DNA of 64,000 nt from assembly GCF_023898315.1 (NCBI RefSeq), contig NC_064621.1, forward strand, positions 15,808,501-15,872,500, in the 5' to 3' direction. This document shows, piece by piece, positions 11,395-22,030 of this stretch. The notes under the pieces are model-generated. The model was given only the letters and a program-made list of their open reading frames with translations, was not told where the DNA came from and searched no databases. This DNA comes from Schistocerca nitens. Taxonomy: Eukaryota; Arthropoda; Insecta; Orthoptera; Acrididae. Every line of letters begins with the position of its first letter. The first letter of the stretch is position 1. The position numbers and the translations under genes are program-made.

Positions 11395-11636
11395 AGGTCA
11401 GTCTGGTTGCGCCCCGAACTGGCCACCCAGGTCACGTGATCTGCCGGTGTGCGATTAATTTGCGTGGGCAGCCCTCAAGTCGAACATGTACCGCAACAAC
11501 CCCAATAATCTTCAAGGACTGCATCAGAACATTTCGGATGATACTGCAGCAATTCCAGCTGTCCAGCTTCCACCCACTGCCCAGGGCCCAAAAGGACCAA
11601 GAGATGAATGGTGGTCACTTTCAACATGTGTTCTAG
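11395..11636 (+). pseudogene. mariner-like transposase C-terminal relic
   Basis: Forward reading gives WPPRSRDLPVCD, a stop, FAWAALKSNMYRNNPNNLQ, then QNISDDTAAIPA, and in a second frame NGGHFQHVF followed by a stop. This is the SPDL..CDFFLWG..K..VY..P block and the standard HFQHL terminus of insect mariner-like transposases. The first catalytic blocks are absent or unreadable upstream (11055-11390). Confidence 0.75.
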
Positions 11637-11774
11637 TCAGATTATAACTGTATTTCCTTTCCTTCCACACTGCGTTTTATCGTAAGTGATCCTTAACTTT
11701 TTGGTGATGGTGGCACTTTGATTCCGAACATAAGAATGTCATCGACAGTTCTGTCGGTACATCAACACGACCTA

Positions 11775-12240
11775 ACATTACAAAGGATATGACAGAAATA
11801 CAGAGAAGGAACTAGAAAATTCTCAAATGTACCTGAAGTAATCAGTGGATGCCACAAAAACAAAACTGGGCGGGAAACAACACTAAAACCAAGGCTGTTC
11901 CTAGTTTAATGTGTGGAAGTGGGTCATGGATCAAATAAGAACAACAAGAGAGTAGAATTCAGGCAGCAGAAATGAGATTTATCAGAATAATAAAAGGCTG
12001 TAGTGGATTAGACAGAAGTAATAATGATGGTAGTAGAACTGAGTCGAACATTAATAAATTATGAAATAAATCCGTGAAAACAGGACAAAATGGAATGAAC
12101 ACATTAGGCAAAGGTTACCCCTAAAAATAAGAAGATACGAACCTAACATAAGAAGAATTCAAGGTAGAGAGACGTAATGACGGGAATTGCAACAGGCACA
12201 GGCCAAGGGCGGAAGAACGAAAAGATATCTTGTCAAAATC
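11775..12240 (+). pseudogene. LINE reverse transcriptase C-terminal relic
   Basis: Forward translation gives KAVPSLMCGSGSW, ESRIQAAEMRFIRIIKGCSG, LDRSNND, then KTGQNGMNTL. The order LLYGSE.W, (E/R)RI.AAEMR(F/L)LR...G, D..R and W.EH is the C-terminal domain of a common arthropod LINE RT. Several stops and frameshifts. No ends identified. Confidence 0.7.
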
Positions 12241-14376
12241 ACATTTTCCATATTCACTTTCAAATAATGAGACAATACGGACGTCTTTAAATCAGTGAGA
12301 CTAACAGTCGTGTGAAGGATTGTTTGATTGTTTCATCTTCAAAGTCCATAAAACAAATGTGTTAACGTCTGCAGCCTTAGAAGAATCTTTAATGCTGCTG
12401 ACACTGAGGAGTGATAGCTTGTTTCTTTGATTACAGTGTCCATACATGCACAGGCCTGAAAGAGGAAACGAAACATCTCACCACACAACGATGCCACGAG
12501 CGCTCTCCGGATTGTAACGTTCATGCTGATTGCGGAATATAACATGTTGCAAGCATAACAATTTTTATTACGATGCAAGTAAATGAGTCATGCAGTGATT
12601 ATAAATTTGATTTTTATTTCTTGTTTTTCTGCAATAGCTTTTGTTATTGTTTCTACCACTAAGCAGCTTGAATGTCCAAAAGAATGAAATTAGCTATTTG
12701 ATAAGTAACGAAATAAAGTGTTTATTTCAAAATAAAAGACCAACTTCTTGCAGTAGAATGATTTTCTTTAAGGTATTTGTCAATTGTTCTTTCCCGTCTG
12801 ATAACGATATAATTATCAACTCAACAGGGCGCAGAAACTTCAGGAATTGCAAATATCAGCAAACCGAACAGTGCTCCGAAATGCTTTCAAGAGCAACATT
12901 TAATGACAAGGTTGATTATTTATTATGGGAAGTAGGAGTTACTCAGGAGCAATCTAAATTGCTACCAAACATTAGTGTGTTTTGATTCAAATACTGTAGA
13001 TAAATTACTTAGTATCTCTCTATAGGCTAACTACCATCAGTTCAGCTGTGGCCAAATGTAGATGACTGCTGTACAAATAAAAGCAATAATAACGTATTGT
13101 AATTACATTTCTGTAGTTGGAACACCTCACCCAATTTCATTACTGATTACAAATACCAGAATTAACTGCACTGTTGAGTAACAAATGTAATTAACGTCAA
13201 TTAGCTTCTCAACTGGATAACATAATAAATCCATAATCACACAGATAGCTTTCCAGAGTGAGGTTAATAAGGATAACAAAGTTCATCGTATAACCCATTA
13301 TATCCTTCATGATAATGCATTTCCAAAATAATGTATTCGCAAAATACGTTTCTGTCCAGTAGAATAAAAATACACACAGAGTAGGCATACTGCCTAAGGC
13401 AGACACAATGTTCGCATTGTACACGAAGCTCTTTTATTCTATTTTACACTTGGCTCGTAAAAAATAGTCTCATCGGCGGTTTCGACTTCTCAATAAATCA
13501 TCATCAGTTTCTCTGTTTGAAAAGAAAGAAAAGAGTGATGGTAAAATGAAAATGGCACAATAAAAGGTAACTAAATTACAAATGAAACTAAGATCTATAA
13601 ACAGCTGTACACAACTATACGCACTCGAATGTATTACGGAGTAACTCGCCAACTGAACAGACAAGGAGAGGCACAGACATGTTCTTATTGCTCCTGGCCT
13701 CTTCGGTTCACGAGATACTATTCGCGAGCGTACAGTTGTGCATAGACGTTAATGTAATTTGTAATTTGCTTTCCAAGTAGTTCGAAATCCAGGTTTTGAA
13801 ATAGATCACCTCATGATGGCTTGCTGAGAAGTCTGCACCGGCGATGAAGCTACTTGTGCGACCCTAGTTGTAAGATGCAATAAACGAATATAAGAAGTCG
13901 CCCATTTAACGTTCACAAACAAGGTGTAGGCCTTAGTTGATGATAAATGAAATTCTAACAGAGCCAACATGTTTCATCTACAGTTTCAATGCAGATGTCA
14001 AACGCATTAAGAAGGATTTCCAGCGTTTACTCAGTGAACACTAAACAGTATGACTGTTTGTTATTGGGTAACACTTTGGTAGCCGATACGGGAAAAGACG
14101 TGCACTATCCTGCAAATTCCTTTTTTAATTTAAATGGAAAATATGGGTGATGAACTATAAGTAATAAAATCCAAACACGAAACCATTTTTGTACGAAAGC
14201 CCATGTACGGCCGCCACACCTGTTCTTTACAGAATCGAGCTCCCACGTGAAAAACAGCTTGAAACGCAACATTACTTTATAAATTAGTTCATGTGTTAAA
14301 AACTTTGCCTTCAAGCATGTAAAACCGGCTTTACGAATAGCAGTATTTATTACTTTCTATCTTAGGAAATTTAGTC
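12241..14376. other. unassigned AT-rich intergenic sequence
   Basis: The open frame 12641-12985 (+, 114 codons) and several shorter ones lack recognisable motifs. Around 13470-13500 (minus) a GAGAAGTCGAAACCGC word resembles 3' ends of some retroelements, but the support is too thin to name one. Confidence 0.45.
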
Positions 14377-14712
14377 AGCGCGAGAGCGTTACGGAGATGC
14401 TGAACAAGCTCCAGTGGCGGACACTTCAAGAAAGGCGTTACGCAATACGGAGAGGTTTATTATCGAAATTACGAGAGAGCACATTCCGGGAAGAGATGGG
14501 CAACATATTACTACCGCCCACATATATCTCGCGTAATGATCACAACGAAAAGATCCGAGAAATTAGAGCAAATACGGAGACTTACAAGCAGTCGTTCTTC
14601 CCACGCACAATTCGTGAATGGAACAGGGAAGGGGGGATCAGATAGTGGTACAATAAGTACCCTCCGCCACACACCGTAAGGTGGCTCGCGGAGTATAGAT
14701 GTAGATGTAGAA
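14377..14712 (+). mobile_element. 5'-truncated LINE copy (3' end only)
   Basis: Encodes ALVTEM-like start, then MLNKLQWRTLQERRYAIRRG, NILLPPTYISRNDH, and SFFPRTIREWNREGG. A 3' UTR with CCCTCCGCCACACACCGTAA and GGAGTATAGATGTAGATG follows. This matches the last ~340 bp of the LINE at 26892-30550 (LKWQTLQERRSAS, NILLPPTYTSRGDH, SFFPRTIRDWNRKGR, same UTR and ATGTAG tail). Short 3'-anchored copies are typical of target-primed reverse transcription. No stop within the coding part. Confidence 0.9.
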
Positions 14713-15365
14713 CTATCGTACAATGATATGATTTTGCAGATGCTGTGAGTGATGTGTGTGGATGCTGTCAGCAAAATGTTTCGTGAATAGAATTAGATGT
14801 ACAAAAGTAAGGAAAATAAAATATCATGCCTGCTACCGAAACTTTACTCGATGAACAGTGAAAATGTAGTAAGGGATAAGCTATTTGCCTTTCCTTACCC
14901 ATAGCGGATGTCATCGAGAAAAGTTTTGTAAACGTTTGGAATTATGTGTTAAAGTTTATTGGAAGTTGCTCAGAGCATTGAAAATTACTGGGCGAGGTAG
15001 TCTCACTAATATGCACGTCGTGAGTTACGGTGCCTCAAGATATGTACTTCGTTTCTAATTTTAATACCCGACTTAATTCTGTTTCTATCATAAGATTATA
15101 CTTTTTAATGAGATGATTATGACAGCATTTTAAATTTTTAAATTGGGCCAATAATTGTATGAAATACTAAAAATCAAATTTTTGTTGCCCCTGGAAACCG
15201 TTAGACATGAGATTTTATTGAAATGAAACAAAAGTACAGAAAATGGCAAACAGATGGCACTTGATGTGATACAAAAGCAATAATTAGTGTAACAACTGAT
15301 GTTTAACAAAGGCGATGTTCTTCGTAGTACTTGCTCGACATGTCGGCCGTCATTTCTGTTCTCCA
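14713..15365. other. unassigned intergenic sequence
   Basis: No recognisable feature; AT-rich. Confidence 0.45.
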
Positions 15366-15542
15366 AAAACGGCTCAAATGGCTCTAAGCGCTATTGGACA
15401 ACGTCTCAGGTCACCAGTCCCCTCTAACTAACCTCAGGGCATCACACCCATCCATGCCCGAGGCAGGATTCGAACCTGCAACCGTATCAGCAGCGCGGTT
15501 CCGGACTGAAGCGCCTACAACCGCTCGGTCACCGTGGCCGGC
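15366..15542 (-). repeat. tRNA-Leu-like SINE (type A), internally deleted
   Basis: On the minus strand it runs from GCCGGCCACGGTGACC through box B GCAGGTTCGAATCCTGC to AGAGCCATTTGAGCCGTTT. About 20 bases of the TTAGTTAGGTTTAA segment are missing relative to full-length copies. Confidence 0.9.
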
Positions 15543-16321
15543 AACAATACCTGTAATTGAGGGACTGTTATTAACAGCACTGTACAGCAGTCAGCAACTG
15601 TAGTGAGAGCTTGCCGTCGGCACCGCTAATGAGACTGGGCGAACGGGCTACCCTTACGACTTGCAGTAACCCCGCGACCAAGAACCACGCCGACTGAGGT
15701 CTGGCGACGTGGGAAGCCGAGCGCGGAGCAGTGGCTGCTCACCACGCGGCTCCCCACCAAACGATGATGTGCACAAGAGGTCTCTCATAGATGTAGCAAT
15801 TTGGGGTGTAGAACCATTCTGCAGAAAAGTCGTACCTTCCATCAGGTGTTTTCAGCCAGACTACGAATGACGCGGTTCTGCCATATATCAGCTCACCTCG
15901 CACCCGTCACGCTAACTGTTTGAAAAGCAGCATCCCGCATTTTCTCGAAGAAAAAGGATAGCATCACGATTCACAGCTCTAGGATTTTTCGTAGCCCAAA
16001 TTTTTCAGCTGTGTATGTTGACAGACACCAGGAGTATTGGTAACCAACACCATCTTTGGCCGGCTTTTGCACTCGTTTTTGGTTTCAATAGAGCCCCATG
16101 TCATTTCAGGCAAGTGTGTCCAGATTTTCCTCTCTACCTACATTATTTCGTCAATTAGTGCATTTTCAAATGTTAACGGACTTTTAGCTCATCACGTAGA
16201 TACAGACGAACTGAGATAGTACAAGTCCACGGATGATTACTCCACTTGTTGCGACCTTAGTAAACTTATAAGCCTGTTTGCTTGGGCCAATATTTCTTTT
16301 GTAGAGGTACGTGACTCAAAA
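15543..16321. other. unassigned intergenic sequence
   Basis: No gene recognised; frames of 60-62 codons only. Confidence 0.4.
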
Positions 16322-16570
16322 CCATTATTATTATTATTCCTATTATTATTATCGGCCTCCGAGTCGGGACCATTCAGCGATCTCACTAATGGACAGTCGT
16401 ACGACGGTGTACTGGAGACGATTTCCTTGTCACTTACGACGATACGAATGTAAGGGCAGCACAATATCTCGTTCCTGAACGGAGAAAATCTCCTGCCTGG
16501 TCGGGAGTCGAACCCGGATCCCTTCGGTTAGCAATCCGCTGCGCTGAGACCGCATCTACCGTGGCAGCGT
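16322..16570 (-). repeat. tRNA-derived SINE (type C) with AAT-rich tail
   Basis: On the minus strand the head reads CCACGGTAGATGCGGTCTCA, then GGATTGCTAACC and box B GGGTTCGACTCCCG. The body continues to a tail of ATA/AAT repeats (plus strand 16322-16351). A 3' microsatellite-like tail and pol III boxes are standard for a SINE. The GCT in the anticodon-like loop suggests a tRNA-Ser-like parent, which is inference. Confidence 0.75.
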
Positions 16571-17037
16571 GCAACATTTTTTTACAGGTACAAGCAGTCA
16601 TTGTAGTGGGAATGAACAAACACTTGCTAAGATGAATAGAAGGGAGGCGTCATCTAATGATACTCTGTATTTAATCGCTACGAGGTGAAAAACGACTTCT
16701 GCGTTGGAATTATTACTCTGCTGTCCACATAAACTACATCATGGGAGTTGTTGGTGACAATATCGACTTATTCAAACGAAGCTGCGCCATTCATTTAGTG
16801 AACATTAGGCAGGAAAACGATTTGCACCTGGATAGCACTTCTTGAAGCATTGTACGAAAAGCGTGTACTTCTTAGGAGGTTGCATTTTGAATAGACTTCC
16901 AAAGGATAGAAAAAAATTCTGTGATGAAACTGACGTCTTCATATCTGTTGAAGGGTTTCTTTCAGACACATTCCCCCTAATCTGCACCTGAGTTTCTCGC
17001 TTTAGTTGAGCACTTTTTTCCGTATTGTGTTATTTTT

Positions 17038-17240
17038 AAGGCCGCGCGGGATTGTCAGGGTCGTGCGGTTCTCCCCGTCGGAGGTTCGACTCCTCCCTCG
17101 GGCATAGGTGTGTGTGTAGTCCTTAGCGTACGTTAGGTAAAGTTAGATTAAGTATGTGTGTAGTCCTTAGCGTACGTTAGGTAAAGTTAGATTAAGCTTA
17201 GGAACCGATGACCTCAACAGTTTGGTGCCATAAGACCTTA
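17038..17240 (+). repeat. tRNA-derived SINE (type B) with internal duplication
   Basis: Head GGCCGCGCGGGATTGTC, box B GGAGGTTCGACTCCTCC, then GGGCATAGGTGTGTG and a 3' region AGGAACCGATGACCTCA with CATAAGACCTTACTAC. A 44-bp piece of the body (17111-17154) is repeated in tandem (17155-17196). Other type B copies are at 21181-21271 and 63826-63950. Confidence 0.85.
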
Positions 17241-17720
17241 CTACAAATTTCCTATTTCTTGTTATTTTTACGGTTCCGCAACGTGGTCGGTAAAAACGGA
17301 ATCCTTACGGTTTCACTTCGTTGTCTGTTTGTCTGTCTTTCTGACTGTCAAAAACAGTTGATAGTTACGTCATATATTAAGGTCTATGATCCGTTGGCAA
17401 TGTGAAAAAGTGAAGCTTCTAAGTCAATGTAGTCAAAAATACGGCCATCTATGTCACAGATTTTGATAATCGCAGGCTCTCATCAAAACCTTCAGGTTAC
17501 TTCACGTTGGTCTAGAATCATGAAATTCGTCAAGAAGCAAGGTTTCGCAGTGCAACCAAAGGAAATATCCGAAAATTCTTACTTGGTATTTATATCACAC
17601 GGAAAAACTGTTTCTTTGGTTGATTTCTTATCCGACTTGAAACTTGAAATTAAAACATTCTCGGAAGTCTATAAATTTCTAGAACCGATACATTGCCAGT
17701 ATCGATGTCAATAACAGACC
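17241..17720 (+). repeat. possible dispersed arthropod repeat, no coding
   Basis: Contains GTCTGTTTGTCTGTCTTTCT, AAGCTTCTAAGTCAATG and GGCCATCTATGTCACA in an order I recall from repeats dispersed in many insect genomes. The 87-codon frame 17451-17714 is probably incidental. Only a genome-wide count would settle this. Confidence 0.45.
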
Positions 17721-18112
17721 AAAATCGTCGACATCCCCGATTCCAGGAATGGATGATCTGTCTACATAGACAATTAAAACCAAGTAGATACGAAGATGAG
17801 AAGAAGTGGAAGGCCTCTGCCAGTGTGCCGTTACACGTCCACGCCGCGCCGGCGTCCACGACGGGCAGCTCGCCGTACGGCTTGGACCACCGGCGGCCCA
17901 CATTCGACTCTTAACAGTTATGCTAACAGCAATACACACACGTACGATGCATCACCTATCAGCCAGGCGCAAGGAAGGGCTATGAATACAGTTTTGTGTG
18001 GATCTTCAACAGCAGAGCTTTCTGAACAAATGAGATGTCACATAATTTACTGTAAACTTATGTGATCTGTCGTTGCCTTAGAAGAATGCATTTACTCCAC
18101 TTTAAAAAAGTG
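17721..18112. other. unassigned intergenic sequence
   Basis: Two forward frames (17693-17914 and 17796-18065) have no recognisable motif. Confidence 0.4.
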
Positions 18113-18116
18113 TTAA

Positions 18117-18991
18117 GGGGGGGTAGGACGTCAAACCGCACTACTTGGAGCAGGAGAGGCACCACACGACATTTTATTTTCTATTGTCTATACTTTTACA
18201 AACAAATTCATAAAACTTTGTCAGCATGACCAGGAAGGATTCAGAATTCACACCTATAGCAGCGGAAGTTCGAAAACATAACCAAATAATTTTTTTTACC
18301 TTTCAAATTTCATCATTTTTTTCACTTATTATTTGCTGCATTTGTTGCTACAAGTACACTTTTCTTCATGAGTAAGACAGATCGTTCGACAATATTTGCA
18401 CAGCATACAAACCATACTTACAGGTGTACGAAACTCTAGACTTTATTTAATTTATGAAAAAATGAAAGAGCTGTTACATTTTAACCTTTATGTTTAGAAA
18501 ACACTCAAATTTTACAGTTAATTATCTCAATTTTTACCGCAGTAATAATCTTTATTTCAAAAGAATCAGAAATAAAATCATAATAATAAATATAATTTCA
18601 ACCACCAAAATTCAATATTCAAGCAATAGAAATTAAAATAGCAACAATACATTTGGAAAATTCTAGAGTTCTATAGACCTGTAAGTATGGTTTGAATGCT
18701 GTGCAAAAATTATCGAAGATCTCTGTTACTTATGAAGGAAAGTGTACCTATAGCAACAAATGCAGCCAATATTAAGTGAAAAAAATGATGAAATTTCACG
18801 TCTAAAAATATTTATTTTGTTATGTTTTTTAACTTCCATGCTACGAGTATGAATCCTGAACCCTTCCTTGTCATGCTGACAAAGTTTTATGAATTTATTT
18901 GTAAAAGTATAGACAATGGAAATCAAAATGTCCTGTGGTGCCTCTCCTGCTTCAAGTCGGCCCGTTTGACGTCCTACCCCCCCCCCCCCCC
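18117..18991. mobile_element. fold-back (long-TIR) element in TTAA
   Basis: The arms 18117-18443 and 18660-18991 are inverted copies of each other: GTAGGACGTCAAA at one end, TTTGACGTCCTAC at the other, with long shared stretches such as ACAAACAAATTCATAAAACT. Arms of ~330 bp enclose a ~216-bp loop. The element is flanked by TTAA (18113-18116 and 18992-18995), the target of piggyBac-type transposases. Its extreme ends are homopolymers of different length (G7 left, C15 right). No coding capacity, so it would be non-autonomous. Confidence 0.82.
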
Positions 18992-18995
18992 TTAA

Positions 18996-20439
18996 AACGG
19001 TAGCCTGGGGCCTTTCAACACAACCGCAGCACCACGGTGGGAAACAGGAAACCAGCGCCGCCGGACGAAGGCATGAGAGCATGAATACTGCATCGCCCCA
19101 CCGCGAGACGAGAAACGCAACTCTCAGCACCAGCGTGAGCGTGTCAGAGTGTCACAAATAACCACACATAGCTCATTAACTTTGGTGTAAGGAAACCATC
19201 CTGTAGTACGTATGACGGTCTCATTCAAACACCTGTACAATCGAAAACAGTTACGACTATAGTTTACTTCAGACGAACGGGCGTTAAAGAAAGAAAAGAA
19301 TTATTCTCACTTTACGGTACTGACATAAAGATCGTACGGCGAATAACGTTATTTATTCGACGGAGGTTTAGCGAAGCGAATTGCCGAGACCTCGCCTTCG
19401 CGGAAAACTACGTTTTCTTCCCGACGTAATTCCGTTTGCCGCTTTATTAGAAGACGTGCGTGTAACAAGCTGCACCGCCATGCGGTATCGTCTGACATTT
19501 ACGTAAGGCTCCGTCGGTTGCAAACGGGGAAACAACAGCAGGCAGGGTGGTGTGCTGGCGCAATCACTCTCCGTGCTCATTTAACGTCTGTGTCTGGTAC
19601 AGTCCTTAAGTCATCCGCCTTCTGAACGACATCATCAGCACCGAAAAAATTTTCTCCATTCAGATTTTTGTCGCCTTCACAGAAATGGTTCTGTACCTGT
19701 TTTTGCAATATTTGCCTTACGGTAGCCAGCCGGCTTCGCTGATCCCCGCCCCTGATTTAGACTTTCGCCGCATCGAAGGTTTTAATTGCATTTTGCTTGG
19801 ATAACAGCTGCGTCACCAGGACATTAAGGATATGTTATTGCATGCTGAAAAAAACCTTATAATGTTGTGTACAAAGTTATGTACGAGATTTCAACAGAAA
19901 CACATTTGTGTGTAGTGGCGGTCTTTACACACTAAGAACATGTCATTAACTGATGCCGAATACGTCGCAATTTCATAATTAATTGGAATTGCTTTGCGTG
20001 TGTGTGAGATGGTTGAACGGATTCCGCGTCTGATGGCCAACTTAAAATTAAAGACAAAGGACAAGGGTTTGGTTGCGGATGCATGCGGAAGGAAATCGGC
20101 CGTAACCTTTTCAACGGAAGCATCCCAGTGTCTGCTTTATTAGATTTAGGCAAACGACAGGAAACCTAAATTAGGATGTGGGGACAGGGAATCAAGCACC
20201 GTCCCCTCTTACTAGTGCACCTTATCGCTCGGTCGGTTGTCTTTGAGAGATAAAGTGTAGGTATACTACCTATACTACCAATCATTACTATAGCAAGATC
20301 AGGAAGGACAGAAAGTATCGATATTCTGGGTGTTTTGCGTATGCAGTGTAGTAGGAGGAATACATAATTAAAATTTGCAGGTGATATGGGAATATAGAGG
20401 AAGAAGACAAAAATATGGAAAGCCCAAAAACATAACACA
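18996..20439. other. unassigned intergenic sequence
   Basis: No recognisable gene or repeat; small frames only. Confidence 0.45.
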
Positions 20440-21170
20440 TTACTGTGTCTAATACGGTGTAGGAAAACCGCTGGCTTTCGAAACAGCTTTCAGTCATCTC
20501 CGAATGGATAAAAATATGTCGTGTGTGAATTTCAGCGGAATCTTATAGCATTCTTCCTGCCAGCTTCAGGTAACGATGATGGGCAGAGGGCAGACAGCGA
20601 TCACAAGCACTTGTCTCCAAACTAGACCACGTGGCTCAATAGTACTGAGATCTGGTGACTGCGCCGAGCAGGGTTCAGTTCTGGACAATGCGAGATGCGT
20701 GAACAGGGGCCACTCCTCTTGGAATAGAGAATTACCACTGGGGAACAAATATCGTACCGTAGGATGACCTGATCAGCTGAAATGGTCACATAGTACCTGG
20801 CAGTAATGCGACCTTATAAAGTAACCGTGGGGCCCATGGAACCCCGCGATATGGTTGCCCAAATCATCACTCTTGGCATCTGCGTCGTAGGCTTGGGACG
20901 GCATACGGAAGACGTTAACTGCGCCAGAAGTTGGAAATTAAGGGAAACAAGACTCATCCGAACGAAAGACTCTTTAAACACCAAACTCTTCGGCTACCTC
21001 GGTTACGGAAGCCGCAGTAATTTGCCCCCTTTACAATTCACTCAGCTCCGACATGATGCACTGACGACTACACAGAAGACTGTTCTGACGACGAAGGACA
21101 CATGTGACTTATGGAGGACACTGCAAAGATGCCGTTGGTGATGAAAAGCGACAGCGCAACCTTCAGGCTT
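20440..21170 (-). pseudogene. Tc1-like transposase relic
   Basis: Minus-strand reading from the right: FRSDESCF (first catalytic Asp), MIWATISRGSMGPTVTL, GRITARYYVTISADQVI, SGNSLFQEEWPLFTH (the second catalytic Asp position now reads E), AQSPDLSTIEP (catalytic Glu block), then YKIPLKFTHDIFLSIRR and KASGFPTPY at the C terminus. The order and spacing are those of a Tc1-family enzyme. Frameshifts and stops show it is dead. A possible TIR remnant, CCAGGAGTGTA, is at 21452-21462. Confidence 0.82.
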
Positions 21171-21180
21171 AACTAACAAC

Positions 21181-21271
21181 TGAGCCGCGCGGGGCAGGGT
21201 GTAAGCCTAAGGACCGATCACCCTAGCAGTTGGGTCCCGTTGGGACTTACCGCAAATTTTCAAAATTTCCA
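21181..21271 (+). repeat. SINE (type B) remnant, internally deleted
   Basis: GAGCCGCGCGGGGCAGG is joined directly to AAGCCTAAGGACCGATCA, TTGGGTCCC and CCGCAAATTTTC. Head start and 3' end of type B are present; the middle, including box B, is missing. Confidence 0.65.
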
Positions 21272-21639
21272 AACTAAAACACCTGCGTTTATATTAAAGC
21301 GATGCTTCCATATTTTTGTCCTGTCACGTAGGTGGCGTAAGTTCGATCTATATTATGGCTGCACTGAAATGCTGATCATTTGCACATCCAAGAACACGGA
21401 ACTGTTTGACGTTTGCTGAATCCCTCCTTCGTATTGTTGAAGCTGTAACTTCCAGGAGTGTAGATCCGATGAAGAATCTAGCTGACTCAGTATATGATGT
21501 GGGTTATATGTCACTGCCATATCTTCTGTAAGTACGGCTGTCGTATTACATTAGTTACATTGCCAGCGTTTGATAGACAGTACTGGTCTGCAGCGCTTGA
21601 CAGCATAATATTGCCGCATAAACGCTTGTCCGGGTAGAA

Positions 21640-22030
21640 GGCTGATGGAGCCTCGGAGAAATGTGTGGGAACCGGCTAGTATCGATCCCGGCGCCAGGAA
21701 AGTGTGGGGAAATCCCCGGCCTTAATTTCGCGGCGGCGTCTATCGCCGCTGTGCGGGCAGAGCGCTGCTAGTTATACGATGTCTGCCGGAAGGCGACGCA
21801 AGGATTAAGGACGGTATTTGGGGCAATATGAGGAGAAAGAGGCCGCGCATTGTCGGCGCCGCCTGCTTTATTGGCAGGCGCCCCCGCCGCCGCCGCCGCC
21901 GCCGTCTGGAGGGCTGGGGGCCGAGCGCGCGGCTGGCCACTAGCAACAGCCCAGCCCACCGGTTCCTCCGTTCCCTTTGTTATCGGCCAGAGCTGCAGAA
22001 TCGCAGCGGGTAGACCGCCGCTTTATGGAT
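21640..22030. other. GC-rich block with (CCG)n
   Basis: Strongly GC- and CpG-rich against AT-rich flanks, with a CCG trinucleotide run at 21884-21905. Short frames on both strands are compositional. It shares GCGCCGACAAT and GCGCGGCCTCT words (minus strand) with another GC-rich block at 44280-44330. It could be a CpG-island-like region or an unrecognised repeat. Confidence 0.5.

Noticed and set aside
13440-13530. Penelope or LTR 3' end (GAGAAGTCGAAACCGC word)
   Set aside because: Only one short word matches; no coding region, tail or second copy supports it.
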